This document shows positions 1 through 8,717 of a stretch of 51,099 bases of DNA, in pieces. The stretch's first letter is position 1. The number at the start of each line of letters is the position of its first letter. The notes below the pieces were generated by a model. That model had not been told where the DNA came from. It saw only the letters and a list, made by a program, of their open reading frames with translations, and did no database searches. The stretch is from NCBI GenBank assembly GCA_032718475.1, contig JAUCBJ010001231.1:1-51099 (forward strand), in the 5' to 3' direction. Position numbers and translations under genes: made by a program. The stretch is from Nemertoderma westbladi (Eukaryota; Xenacoelomorpha; Nemertodermatida; Nemertodermatidae).

Positions 1-300
1 CTATTTTATTGTTTTCATATTAATATATTCTATATCACATATTCGTTTCGCGTCATTCTAATAAATTCAAGAAAATCGTTATCTCTATTCAATTCATTAT
101 ATAGGGATCAATAATACTAATTGAAGTTTGGAATCAGTTGATGACCAACCTACCAATGTGTTCCAATGGACAAAAAAATCTCACAGGAAAAATTTCATCA
201 AAAAATATTGAGTTTTAGGACTTGCTCAAGCACTAAGTAAATTTTACCCCTATACGCCGACGATTTTTAGCAATCGCAACCATTGCGATAGTCGTTTTTT

Positions 301-580
301 GGCTTCAATGGGCCATATTTTAATGAAATTCGATAATTTCTTTACAGTTAGACACAGAATCATCTCACAAATCGATTGGCATGCCATGCTGCCATGTTCA
401 ATGTAAACCAATAGCATTTAGTCAATAACTCGCTAGTTAATACTCGAAGCGGCATGTTTTCACTGGAGCGGAAGTAATTTTTGGCTTCAAATGGCTTTAT
501 CTATAGTAACTGGTTTGGCTAAGTGAAATTCGATAATCTCTCCACAGTTAGACTGAAAAATTATCTCACAAATCGAATTG
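301..580. repeat. Diverged direct repeat, two copies about 180 bp apart
   Basis: Two similar stretches (about 301-385 and 483-580) share the order GGCTTCAA..TGG, GAAATTCGATAAT, CAGTTAGAC and ATCTCACAAATCGA. They have diverged by substitutions and a short insertion. No coding potential is visible in 1-786, which is AT-rich. This may be a remnant of an old repeat family. Confidence 0.55.
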
Positions 581-764
581 TTTGCAATTTTACATGAAAA
601 TCAATTATTTATACAATTCTAATTTCCATTAACATAAATTGTACAGTATATATAGTAATATGTAGCAAAACCAACTACCAAAATATTCGGTATTATTAGT
701 GACGGTAGAGTTCAAATTATTAGAGGAGTAAAACAGGAGATCAAATCATAAAGTTTGAGTTTAA

Positions 765-770
765 TTTATT
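765..770 (-). terminator. Polyadenylation signal AATAAA downstream of the 787-996 exon
   Basis: On the minus strand AATAAA lies about 17 bases past the stop codon of the open reading segment at 787-996. The spacing is short, but it suits the end of a transcription unit. Confidence 0.4.
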
Positions 771-786
771 AAATTGGTGATGGCTC

Positions 787-996
787 TTATAGGTCATCCT
801 GCTGTGAGGTCTTACATCCTATTGATGTGGCTTTCAATGGAACAGGAAATAACTGCTGATGAGCCTCAACAACTTGAAGCAAAAATTGTTTGTGCTCTTC
901 ATTTCGGGTAATGGCATCATACTCTTTGATTAGAGCAACTCCCCTCTCAGCCATGTCGATGATGTCGTTGATGTGGTCGACGAGTGGATTTAGCCT
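787..996 (-). CDS. Probable terminal exon of a host gene (unrecognised protein)
   Basis: The minus strand has 69 open codons ending in TAA at 787-789. The composition looks like a real protein: residues include DHINDIIDMAERG, then an EEHKQFLLQVVEAHQ segment likely to be helical. The frame is closed just upstream by a TAG that overlaps a splice-acceptor-like TTCCAGTAG, so coding would begin at 996 after the AG at 997-998. A polyadenylation signal follows downstream. I do not recognise the family. The neighbouring LINE (from about 1000) starts right at the acceptor, so the upstream intron may have been invaded. It could also be an exon copied with a repeat. Confidence 0.45.
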   Translation of the reverse strand, partial: RLNPLVDHINDIIDMAERGVALIKEYDAITRNEEHKQFLLQVVEAHQQLFPVPLKATSIGCKTSQQDDL

Positions 997-1424
997 CTAC
1001 TGGAAGATCTTGGGTCTCCTCTCCACGAACTAGAGGCCTAATCGCCAAACTCTGTCTTCTGTCTCTGGCTGGGGATATTGAGACCAACCCAGGACCCAGC
1101 AGGACGCAGGCCCCGAAGATCAACTGTCCCGTCTGTCAACGAGGAACAAACTCTCGGAGTAAGATCGTCCAATGGAGGGGTTGTGACACATTTGTACATT
1201 TAAAATGTTACCGTAGGAAAAGCAGTAGTTTATTCTCCACCAGAAACAATCTTGAGCCAAGTTTTCTCTGCAATAGCTGTATTTTCACCGAACTTCCCTT
1301 TCATGATACTATTTTAGAATCAGAAACCGACAATTCATTCCTCACATCGCCTCTGCAAACTCCAAGTGATGCTGAGAGTGAAACTTTTAAATTTTTTAAG
1401 AAAAAAGGTCTTTTTTGCATTTAA
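984..1424 (+). CDS. LINE ORF N-terminus: 2A peptide plus PHD-like zinc finger
   Basis: An open frame of 146 codons; the LINE part starts near codon 6-8. Residues 30-38 are GDIETNPGP, a perfect 2A (D-x-E-x-N-P-G-P) preceded by the leucine-rich LCLLSLA. In known 2A elements this causes ribosome skipping between G and P and releases the downstream polyprotein. A PHD-like cysteine/histidine cluster follows: CPVC (48-51), a GCDTFVHLKC segment, then CNSC near residues 96-99. The frame closes at 1424, while endonuclease coding resumes from 1418 in another frame, so a frameshift has broken the ORF. Because ATG 984 overlaps the host exon region, the true LINE start is unclear. Confidence 0.75.
   Translation: MDLASTGRSWVSSPRTRGLIAKLCLLSLAGDIETNPGPSRTQAPKINCPVCQRGTNSRSKIVQWRGCDTFVHLKCYRRKSSSLFSTRNNLEPSFLCNSCIFTELPFHDTILESETDNSFLTSPLQTPSDAESETFKFFKKKGLFCI
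1071..1097 (+). other. 2A (StopGo) ribosome-skipping motif
   Basis: The codons encode GDIETNPGP, with the invariant NPG|P intact. It sits at the N-terminus of the LINE polyprotein, as in 2A-bearing non-LTR elements of other invertebrates. Skipping activity is inferred from the motif. Confidence 0.8.
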
Positions 1425-2112
1425 ACGCACGATCTCTGCTTCCCAAACTTTCCGAAATTCGTATTTTAATCAATAAATCCAACCCAGCAGTTTTAACAAT
1501 CTCTGAAACTTGACTCGATGATAGCGTTTCTGATGGAGAAATTTATATTGATAATTACGTAGTTTTAAGTAAGGATAGGGACAGACACGGTGGTGGTGTC
1601 TGTACTTACATTCGATGTGATTTAGCTTTTAATCGTAGGGAAGGAAGATTTAGAGACTTGTGACGAAGTTTTACTGGTGGAACTGTTACTTCCTAAAACT
1701 AAACCTATTTTATATCTGCTCCCTAAACAATCAGATTTTTTGTAAAATTTTGAAAATACAATTTTATGTAATCTTAGGTCAGACTGTGAAATAGGGGGGC
1801 TTTAACCTTTTTTTTTTACATTTTATTGCTGCTATTGGATTGAAACAAATACAAACAATAAAAAACACAAAACAAACAATGGCTGTAATACCCACCACCA
1901 GGAAACAATCATACTTTAAAAATAACTTTTAGGTAGGACTGTGAAATATATTTCTTAGGTGATTTTAATATCTGTTACTATCACAAAGCATCCCCCATCT
2001 GTAAACAGTACCAAAGTATTTTAAATTTGTTTGGTTTAAAACAAATTATTCGAGATTCTACCAGATTTACCAGTAAAACTTATACTTTACTAGATCACAT
2101 CCTTTGACGACT
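1418..2112 (+). pseudogene. Degenerate LINE endonuclease fragments
   Basis: From 1418 a second frame reads HLNARSLLPKLSEIR, then an SET motif followed at once by an in-frame stop, then a GGGVCTYIRCD segment. These match the N-terminal half of apurinic-like LINE endonucleases. After more decay and the 1794-1928 insertion, FLGDFN appears near 1952 and TLLDHI near 2088-2105, the characteristic GDFN and DHI motifs. Several stops and shifts make it non-functional. Confidence 0.65.
1794..1928 (-). mobile_element. Short retrocopied insertion with A-tail and about 20-bp target duplication
   Basis: The direct repeats TTAGGTCAGACTGTGAAATA (1774-1793) and its near copy at 1929-1948 (two mismatches) flank 135 bp. 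On the minus strand the insert ends with AATAAAATGT followed by ten A. This is what target-primed retrotransposition of a short RNA leaves. It splits the LINE endonuclease just before GDFN. No RNA polymerase III boxes were recognised, so it may be a truncated mRNA copy or a SINE tail. Confidence 0.6.
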
Positions 2113-2440
2113 CAAATTCAAAACCAGATTAATTAGATGCAATAATATCACAGAAACACAATGGCGTTTTCAGAATTCAATAAGATGCTAAAATAGCCGA
2201 GATATTGGTGTTTTCAGTTTCAAAATTTGAAAACGATCTGTGATTGGTCGTGACGTCACTGTACGCCTCGGGATCCCATTGATATCTACATTCAGATACC
2301 TAATACTATCTTTGTATAAATTACAGTACAAAATTAGGCAGTTTATTACACAGGTACTACTGCTACATTAGTACTGTAAGTACAGTGCAGCAGTTACCGG
2401 TACAAGGACAAGCTTTACAGCACTGCATACTTGTTTATTT

Positions 2441-2530
2441 ATATGGCGAACGGAGCGTACCTGGGACAACGGCAAGAACTAGCGAATATGGCGAATGGAG
2501 AGTACTTGGGGCAACGGCAAGGAGTAGCGA
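2441..2530 (+). repeat. 45-bp tandem duplication (two units)
   Basis: Units 2441-2485 and 2486-2530 both start ATATGGCGAA and end TAGCGA, with a handful of substitutions. The unit is a multiple of three and stays open in the ATG frame, giving two similar 15-residue blocks. Confidence 0.75.
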
Positions 2531-2536
2531 ATTACG
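2443..2536 (+). CDS. Candidate short first coding exon with splice donor
   Basis: ATG at 2443 opens 31 codons containing two similar 15-residue units (first MANGAYLGQRQELAN). The open segment runs into ACG|GTAAGT at 2537, a near-perfect splice donor. The next in-frame stop lies past the donor. This could be the first exon of a host gene now filled with LINE DNA, or part of the 5' leader of the L2-B LINE that starts nearby. No partner exon was identified. Confidence 0.3.
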
Positions 2537-2701
2537 GTAAGTCACTGACCTATGGCTGGTAGGTAGATCTTGAGAGTCAGGATCAGGGAAGGGAAATTGA
2601 AAGGATTGAGCAGTGAGCAGTACCGACTTTACCTGTATACTGGTTACCAGTACTCAAACTGAAATACTGAAATATAATTTTAATTTATTGATTCGATACG
2701 T

Positions 2702-3300
2702 ATGCAAATAATTTTACAAAGGGATCTCAACGTTCACCTGTTAACGAAGATGGTTCGTCAATCTACTGGTGGCAGCATCCGAAATCAAACCTCAGTCAAG
2801 TCTCCTCCACTGCCCACCTCTCAATCACAGTCAAACCCGCAAACACCAGAAGACTGGCAGAAAATAACAAAAAAAAGGAAGGACATCTTCCAAGAACCTT
2901 TCAGAGCTGCTGCAAATTGCTCTGGGATTAGTAAAAGAAACACTTCCACCAAACCCACAACCCCAATCATAAACTGTTTATCTCGACAAGTCTTAGAATG
3001 CATAGATCTTCAAGGGAATCTTTGCAAACAAAACTAATCTGGATAAACACAACTGCCCTGGCAATACTTTGGACACATCTACAAGCTTATCCCAGCAAAA
3101 CCATTCCATCTCTACCAGTATATCATCCACAGAGACCTTATGCTGCATCTGTTCACTGAACACATCTGATACCCTCTGCTTTGGTTGCGATGGCTGTGAA
3201 AACTGGGCTCACTTCAATTGCCTCTGCACCTGAATGACCCAGGATTGCTACCATCAGTAAATATGCTACCCATTTCAAGACATACTGCCCCATCTGTGAG
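2702..3300 (+). pseudogene. L2-B ORF1 N-terminal part with frameshifted PHD finger
   Basis: The first frame (2702-3037, 111 codons) is Ser/Thr/Gln-rich and basic. A second frame from 3038 contains CCICSLNTSDTLC, FGCDGCENWAHFNC and, after a stop at about 3231, YCPIC near 3283-3300. Together they give the C4HC3 spacing of a PHD finger, known from ORF1 of CR1/L2-type LINEs and proposed to bind nucleic acid or histones. Stops and shifts show decay. Confidence 0.65.
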
Positions 3301-3309
3301 CCTCTACTC

Positions 3310-4176
3310 ATGCAATCAACACCAAAACCAGGTCAAATCCCAGATATGTCGATGTTGCGTACTACAGTCAATGAAGTTGTCTCCAAGGAAATAAAACTGA
3401 TAAACTCGTTACTATCAGAGCTCAGTGAGGCCATCGCCTCTCTAACTATGACTGTAAATGATACAATCGCAAAGACCCAAGAGGACAATTGCCTTGAGTC
3501 TGGTGCCAACAAGGATTTCCCAATACCCAATTTATATCTCCACCCAAACAATACTCAAGGGCAGCATCAATCTTCATCTAACATCAACCACCCCCAGACA
3601 AGCAGTGATGCTGATCTACGAGAAAGGAAAAGACTTAACATGATCATCCACAACGTTCCTAATGCTGCACCAGGAGAAAACAGATTTAACTATGACAATG
3701 ATGTGGTAAAACGCAGCCTAGTAGCAATAAACTGCAATAATATCCAAACCCGTAATATAAGGCGCCTCCGCCATTATGTTAATCACCAACCAAATGGTTT
3801 TGCAAACAAGATTGTCGTAACTCTGAAATCTGAAGCTGACAAATGGAAAATTCTAAACTCCCTGTACGGTGGTGGGAGCAATACCTTCAATATCGAGTTA
3901 TCTACCGATATAAAGAAATCTGTCCGTATCACTCCTGACAGAACACAACAGGAACTTGAACTTGTACCTAAACGATATGCCTCCAGAAAAAACCGATCCA
4001 ACTCTAACCTTCCAACGCAAATTACAAATACCCATCAACAAGATCACTCTATATACACCCCACAGCAATCCACAAGCCCTACTCCCCAGAGCCAATCCAC
4101 CCAGTCACGTGACAATCTACAAATCGCCATGCATCTAACCCCTCATTACCCAATCTTGCAGAAACCCCTAGACTGA
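3310..4176 (+). CDS. L2-B ORF1 C-terminal part, RNA-binding-like domain
   Basis: 288 open codons. Residues about 10-60 look like an amphipathic coiled coil (VNEVVSKEIKLINSLLSELSE). From about 100 the segment RERKRLNMIIHNVP opens a domain like the RRM-type fold of LINE ORF1 proteins (the 'RR.N.II.N.P' start), continuing through NGFANKIVVTLKSEADKWKI. The C-terminal third is Ser/Thr/Pro/Gln-rich and low in complexity. Role by family: chaperone binding of LINE RNA. It follows the PHD finger in the same transcript. Confidence 0.6.
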   Translation: MQSTPKPGQIPDMSMLRTTVNEVVSKEIKLINSLLSELSEAIASLTMTVNDTIAKTQEDNCLESGANKDFPIPNLYLHPNNTQGQHQSSSNINHPQTSSDADLRERKRLNMIIHNVPNAAPGENRFNYDNDVVKRSLVAINCNNIQTRNIRRLRHYVNHQPNGFANKIVVTLKSEADKWKILNSLYGGGSNTFNIELSTDIKKSVRITPDRTQQELELVPKRYASRKNRSNSNLPTQITNTHQQDHSIYTPQQSTSPTPQSQSTQSRDNLQIAMHLTPHYPILQKPLD

Positions 4177-4296
4177 CTACCTACAATTTCTCTTAAACCT
4201 ACCCTGCCCCTCAATCCCACTCATTTACAACCAGCCCCCATTAGCCCCCCTCCTCCGCCTATACGATATAATTGGTTTTCCACATTCAAGTCAAGG

Positions 4297-4960
4297 GGAA
4301 TTCACTTAATACACCTAAATATCCATAGTCTAAGACCAAAGAAACTGGAACTCCGGTTAATGTTTACTAACAGTGGCATTCATTTTTTAACTTTCAGCGA
4401 AACATGGTTGGATGACTCAGTGTCTAATGCAGAGATAGCAATCTCTGGATATACCATCCTCAGATGGGATCCAAATAATGGCTCTGGAAGAGATCACCAT
4501 GGTGGAGTGGCCATTTATCACCTTTCTACAAACTCACCTATGTCAGTTAACCAACTTATGCAAAGCGATCATTGCCAAACCTCAGATAGTGAAATTCTCT
4601 TAGCCACAGTTTATCTGCCCCACACAAAACCACTCTTAATTGGATCTATTTATCGGCTAGAAACTGATATAAACTTCTTTGAAAACCTTCAAATTATCCT
4701 TGAAAACTCACCACACTTCGATGAAGTCTTTCTGCTGGGTGATACAAACACAGATATCCTAAACCTCACCAATAATGCATCTATCCACACTCAACACAAA
4801 AAACTCAAAGCTTTTTGTAACTCCACTGGCCTGTCACTACTAATTCACGAACCAACTCATATAACTCCTTCAAGCTCTTCCTGTATTGACCACATCTTCT
4901 CATCAGGAAATACCATTGGAGCAAGCGGTACACTACACCTGGGGATTAGTGACCACAACC
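4297..4960 (+). CDS. L2-B ORF2 endonuclease domain (truncated by gypsy insertion)
   Basis: The frame begins with GIHLIHLNIHSLRPK and contains the ordered motifs of apurinic-like LINE endonucleases: FSETWLDDS (catalytic Glu), GGVAIYH, LLGDTNTDIL (variant of GDFN), SCIDHIF and ISDHN (terminal SDH). ATG 4360 is an internal codon; the domain starts before it. Coding breaks at 4960 at the gypsy LTR and continues at 41720. By family the enzyme nicks target DNA to start target-primed reverse transcription. Few lesions are visible in this domain, in contrast to copy A. Confidence 0.8.
4956..4960. repeat. Gypsy target-site duplication CAACC (mate at 41715-41719)
   Basis: CAACC directly abuts the TG of the left LTR and follows the CA of the right LTR. 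Five bases is normal for Ty3/gypsy integrases. The interrupted LINE codons rejoin in frame when one copy is removed. Confidence 0.85.
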
Positions 4961-5248
4961 TGCTGAGTCCTTTAGTGGACGAATAATAATATGAACATAA
5001 ACATCTTGCTGTATAATATAGATGAGTATGAATAACTAAATACTGAAATAGTAACGAAGCAGTGTGCTTAGACAGCACTACAGACGGACTGTACTAGATG
5101 GCAGAACGGGTAGGTCGTATGTACGCAACCAGTAGCTATATGTATATATAAAACAAAGAATCGACATGCAGACAGGTGAGTCCAGTATCGCAATAGTCCT
5201 ATGGTTCGTTGGGTCCTATATATATTACATGCGATTGAGTATGTATCA
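4961..5248 (-). repeat. Gypsy 3' LTR (288 bp)
   Basis: It begins TGCTGAGTCC and ends GTATGTATCA on the plus strand. About nine substitutions separate it from the mate at 41427-41714, with no length change. It contains an AT-rich TATATATAAAA stretch near 5140. Confidence 0.9.
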
Positions 5249-5345
5249 ATTCCCCCTTCAAGATCGAAATAGTTTGAGATCTATATGGTAGAAAAATGAG
5301 TATGTTTCAACCAGTGTCAATTCCTCCTTCAAGGTCGAAATCTAT
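5249..5345 (-). promoter_or_regulatory. Polypurine tract, present twice
   Basis: On the minus strand TTGAAGGGGGAAT lies directly before the LTR start, as expected for the primer of plus-strand DNA synthesis. An imperfect second copy, TTGAAGGAGGAATTGA, lies about 65 bases upstream within a duplicated block (both followed by a similar GATCTAT segment). The upstream copy may be a former or reserve tract. Confidence 0.65.
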
Positions 5346-5457
5346 GGAGTTTGAGATCTATGGAGTAAAACCATAAGCTCGTGGAAGATGTGTGGGTCGT
5401 ATGCTGCGTCTAGCAGGGATTACCTTCGGTTTCAAATAAAGTGTGACAGTTTTATGT

Positions 5458-6735
5458 TTATCTTCGATCTCTGTTATCTGAATGAGGAGTAGCGCTTTCA
5501 TCTGCTACTGGCAATTCAAGCGCAGGTGCAGCGCCATCGGGTCGAAGGAAGCGTCTATTACGGATGAGAATGCGACCTGTTGGTTGTCGAACCTCATACT
5601 GTCTAGGTCCTGTTATTGATGAGACAACACCAGTTCGGTCCCACAGTTTGGTGGCTTGGTTTTGAATCCTCACATTATCTCTGATTGAAAAAGGCTGAAG
5701 CGAGTGTGCCAACTCATTATAACGATCCTCAGTTTCCTGCTGGTGTTAAGTGGCACGGTGAGCAGCATCCCGACTGGATGCCTGAAATTCAGGTTTGAAT
5801 AAGCTATGGTGAATGGGAACCCTTGACCGTAAGGGGCGTCCGTAAAGGAGCTGGGCTGGTAAGAAGCCAGATGTAAGGGGAGTGTTGCGCCATTCGAGTA
5901 TCGCTTCACATAATTTGTCCTTCATCAGATGACCCGTGGTACTCTGACATTTCTTTACTAAAGCCTTCGTGGCTTTCACGGATGATTCCGGATGTCCATT
6001 GGACTGCGGATGTTCTGGTGAAGATATGCGTTGTCTGATGTTCCATTCGGTACAGAATGCTTTGAACTCTTTGGAGTCAAATTGTGAGCCTCCATCAGAA
6101 GATAATTCAATGGGGACACCAGTGTCCTTGAAATAGCGAATCATGGCTGTTATAACCTGCAATGATGTGGGACAATGATTGAACTGTTCCACTATGGGCC
6201 AACCTGAGAATCGATCAACATATGCCATATATTCCTGATTGGCAAATGAAAACAAATCTGTCGATACTTGTTCAAAAGGTCTATTTGGTCGAGGTGTAGG
6301 CATCATAGATTCGTGGGGTTGGCTGGGGCGATATTTCTGATACACTTCACATGATTCTATTGTGTTTGTTATATCATTGCCCATGCCAGGCCAAAAGAGT
6401 ACCTGACGGGCTCTGCGCTTTGTGCAATCTATCCCTTGGTGGGATACATGGAGTTGACATAGGATCTCCTGGCGTGCACAAGATGGAACGACAATGCGGG
6501 TGCCATATAAAACAAGTTGACCATTGATAGATAGTTGGGGATAAATGTTCTTGAACATCTGTATGGATTTATCGAGGCAATGTGGTTCAATACCAGTTTT
6601 AAGTGATGAAAGCAGGGTCTGGTAATTAGGGTCCCTCAGTGACTCTGATATAAGAAAGTTATGTGCAGGGTCGACTGCAATTGCAATGGAGTCATCATCA
6701 GAAGATTGGTCATCTAACGAATTTACGTGTTGAAT
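5458..6735 (-). pseudogene. Gypsy integrase (frame-broken)
   Basis: Two main frames (6558-5746 and 5712-5458). The zinc-binding region is around CTKRR..FWPGM and CEVYQKY. The catalytic core shows VSTDLF (first Asp), SSDGGSQF (second Asp) and NGHPESS (Glu), so the DDE triad is present. The C-terminal frame ends with a YEVRQPTGR..RNRRFLRP segment, typical of gypsy integrases related to Mag/K02A2.6-like proteins. A frameshift near 5730 separates core and tail, and another near 6735 separates it from RNase H. Role by family: inserts the cDNA into the genome. Confidence 0.85.
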
Positions 6736-6741
6736 GACACT

Positions 6742-8015
6742 CTAGTGGGTGATGTCATCGATTAGGACATCATCTTGTGGGCTTGGGTCTGCTGTGGGTG
6801 CACGGGACAGTGCATCAGCAATATGGTGAGACTTTCCAGGAACCCAGCGGGCACGGAATACAAACGGTATCAGCTGCTCCCTTAAGCGTTGTAGTCGTGG
6901 GCTGTCAATAAGATCTAGTGTATAATCATTGAGGATAGGTACCAAAGGTTTGTGGTCAATCTCAATAATGAAGCTATGTAGACCCCGCAAATATAGTTTG
7001 CACTGATAGTGGCCCAAACAACAGCAAGAAGCTCCAGCTCGACCATGGAATATTGTGACTGTTTCATTTATAAACCGTGAGCCACATTGGACAAGGCGCC
7101 AAGTAGGAACGGATGAGGACTTGTTGCTATGGTCCTGAAGAAGTGCATAGCCTAGACCTTTCAGGCGTGATGCATCTGACCGCAATAATGTAGGGAGTGA
7201 TGGATTAAAGGGCTGTAACACTGGTGGGGAAACTAGGGCCCGTTTGACATTGTTGAATGCTATGGTATGGTCATCACTCCACAAAACGCATTCTTTGTCT
7301 TCAATAATGGGCGAAGAGGTGTAGCAGCAGCAGAAATTTTATCAGAGAAATCTGCCAATTGGGTTATGAGGCCAAAGAATGATCGTAAGTCACTGATAGT
7401 CATTGGTAGTGGGAAGTCGGCAATGGCTGATACCTTTTTAGGGTCTGCTTGGATTCCGTTGCTTCCAATGATATAACCAACGTATTCAACAGAAGGTTGC
7501 ACAAATGTCAGCTTTTCTGGATTCAGTGTAATACCATTAGTTTGGCATCGGGATAGAATTTCGCGCACTAGGCATATATGCTCGGGATATGTAGCTGAAT
7601 AAATGATCACATCATCTATGATTTTCCGAGTATTATGGAGTCCATGGATAGCCTCATCTCCACGTCGCCAGAGCATGATAACCCCATTGGGGCACGAAGA
7701 TATTTATATCGGCCAAAAGGAGTGAGGAAGGTGGTTAATGGTTGGCTTTTTTCGGCAAGTTTGATTTGCCAGTACCCATGTGTGGCATCAAATGTTGAGA
7801 AAAAGTTCATTCCGCTGGGAATCTCGAAAATAACATCATGGGGGTAGGGAATGGGTGTATAGGTTGCTGAACATATAGGTTGAGTTTGGTGTGGTCGACA
7901 CACATTCTCAGTTTACCATTCTTTTTATCTGTAACAACGATAGGGCTAACGCATTCAGAAGGTTCAGTGGCCTTGGCTATAATGCCTTTACGTTCCATAA
8001 TGTCAAGATTATGTT
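6742..8015 (-). pseudogene. Gypsy reverse transcriptase and RNase H (multiple frameshifts)
   Basis: Overlapping open frames at 8015-7807, 7903-7616, 7676-7260 and 7284-6742 together carry the Ty3/gypsy RT order: ERKGIIAKATEPSECVSP, KLRMCVDHTKLN, FSTFDATHGYWQIKL (first catalytic Asp), FLTPFGRYKYLRAPMGL, then IIDDVIIYS (the YxDD box with Tyr replaced) and FFGLITQLADFS. The 7284-6742 frame holds the RNase H region (SDASRLKGLGYALLQD, IEIDHKPLVPIL, ADALSRAP). At least three single-base shifts make it inactive. The 5' end of the RT is cut at 8015 by the RTE-a insertion; the upstream protease-side part is at 39107. Confidence 0.85.
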
Positions 8016-8027
8016 TGGCATCATCGC
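8016..8027. repeat. 12-bp target duplication TGGCATCATCGC of RTE-a (mate at 39095-39106)
   Basis: The same 12 bases lie at both edges of the nested block and are themselves gypsy coding sequence. Merging them rejoins the gypsy protease-side reading (PLPYAFRDDA) with the RT side (KHNLDIMERKG). Confidence 0.85.
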
Positions 8028-8539
8028 CATTGGTCTTTTTATTAACTCCAGAAAGACCAAAATTTTGACAGTTAACTTTGAAAGTCCTCAGCAAGTCTCT
8101 AATCGGATGAGCATAACCTCAAAGGATGGTATGCTTGAGCATGTGGACGACTTCTGTTACCTGGGATCATGTATCCGTAAGTCAGGTGAGGAGGACCTTC
8201 GAATACGTAAGGGAAAGGCATGGGCAGCCTTGAATAGGCTTTCCAGGATTTGGAAGTCACCAAGAATTAATCGGAAACTTAAGGTCCGATTATTTAGAGC
8301 AGCAGTAGTTCCAGTACTCCTCTACGGGAGTCCATGCTGGGCTCTAACTGCTGAGGACACCAAATCTCTTGATGGCACATTCACAAGAATGCTACGCCGG
8401 GTTCATTGTGTCAAGTACAATGCACACATCTCCAACCAGACACTATATAACATTGGAGGTGTCTCATTGGTTTCCCCAAGCTTGACACTAGAACAAAATC
8501 GCCTCCGCTTTGCAGGACATTGCTTTCGCTGTGAGGACC
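8028..8539 (+). pseudogene. RTE-a LINE, 5'-truncated RT C-terminal part; continues at 38871
   Basis: Plus-strand coding starts at GLFINSRKTKILTVNF, in the RT thumb region, and proceeds through CYLGSCIRKSGEEDLR, LRRVHCVKYN and LRFAGHCFRCED, typical of the C-terminal half of RTE-like ORFs. The 5' truncation right at the target duplication is usual for target-primed insertion. It stops at 8539 where RTE-b begins; the remaining C-terminus and 3' end are at 38871-39094. Confidence 0.8.
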
Positions 8540-8639
8540 TACTACTAGGATCGGCATGCTGCATTGCAGCTGCATTTTTAAGAATGCTGTGCCGGCTTGT
8601 CAACAAAATTGCACCACCACAACTCCCTATCACCCATGA

Positions 8640-8717
8640 CATTTTCTAGATCATCCGATCATCTAGATCTATTCTAGATCTAGATCTATTCTAGATCTAG
8701 ATCATCTAGATTATTAA
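8640..8717. repeat. CTAGAT-type palindromic microsatellite replacing RTE coding sequence
   Basis: Repeated TCTAGATC/ATCTAGAT units in RTE-b. The sister copies (15725-15780, 38955-39010) instead encode a DTGLEDAEDLANVIGDR segment and contain a single GGATCTAGC. The array seems to have grown from that seed and replaced about 35 bases of coding DNA. Confidence 0.6.

Larger units (their letters stand above)
1000..2125 (+). mobile_element. Decayed L2/CR1-like LINE (copy A), internally deleted
   Basis: Order on the plus strand: 2A motif, PHD-like cysteine cluster, frameshift, then apurinic endonuclease fragments in two frames. The fragments end near 2112 with a TLLDHI motif (the endonuclease substrate-binding region). 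The reverse transcriptase is missing. The layout (2A, PHD-like cysteines, endonuclease) fits the CR1/L2 group of non-LTR elements, several of which carry 2A at the N terminus. A 135-bp retrocopied insertion sits inside (1794-1928). Confidence 0.7.
2702..4960 (+). mobile_element. L2/CR1-like LINE (L2-B), 5' half; continues at 41720
   Basis: The plus strand carries an ORF1 region with a PHD finger and an RNA-binding-like domain, then a nearly intact endonuclease. Coding stops at 4960 inside the SDH motif region because a gypsy LTR begins there. The same reading frame resumes after the other LTR at 41715-41720. Removing 4961-41714 and one CAACC copy restores continuity, so this is one LINE split by a later insertion. 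Its 5' end is not defined. Confidence 0.8.

Noticed and set aside
7891-8649. 252-codon plus-strand gene
   Set aside because: The first third is antisense gypsy RT and the rest is RTE-a coding plus RTE-b antisense; it is a chimera of the nested insertion, not a gene.
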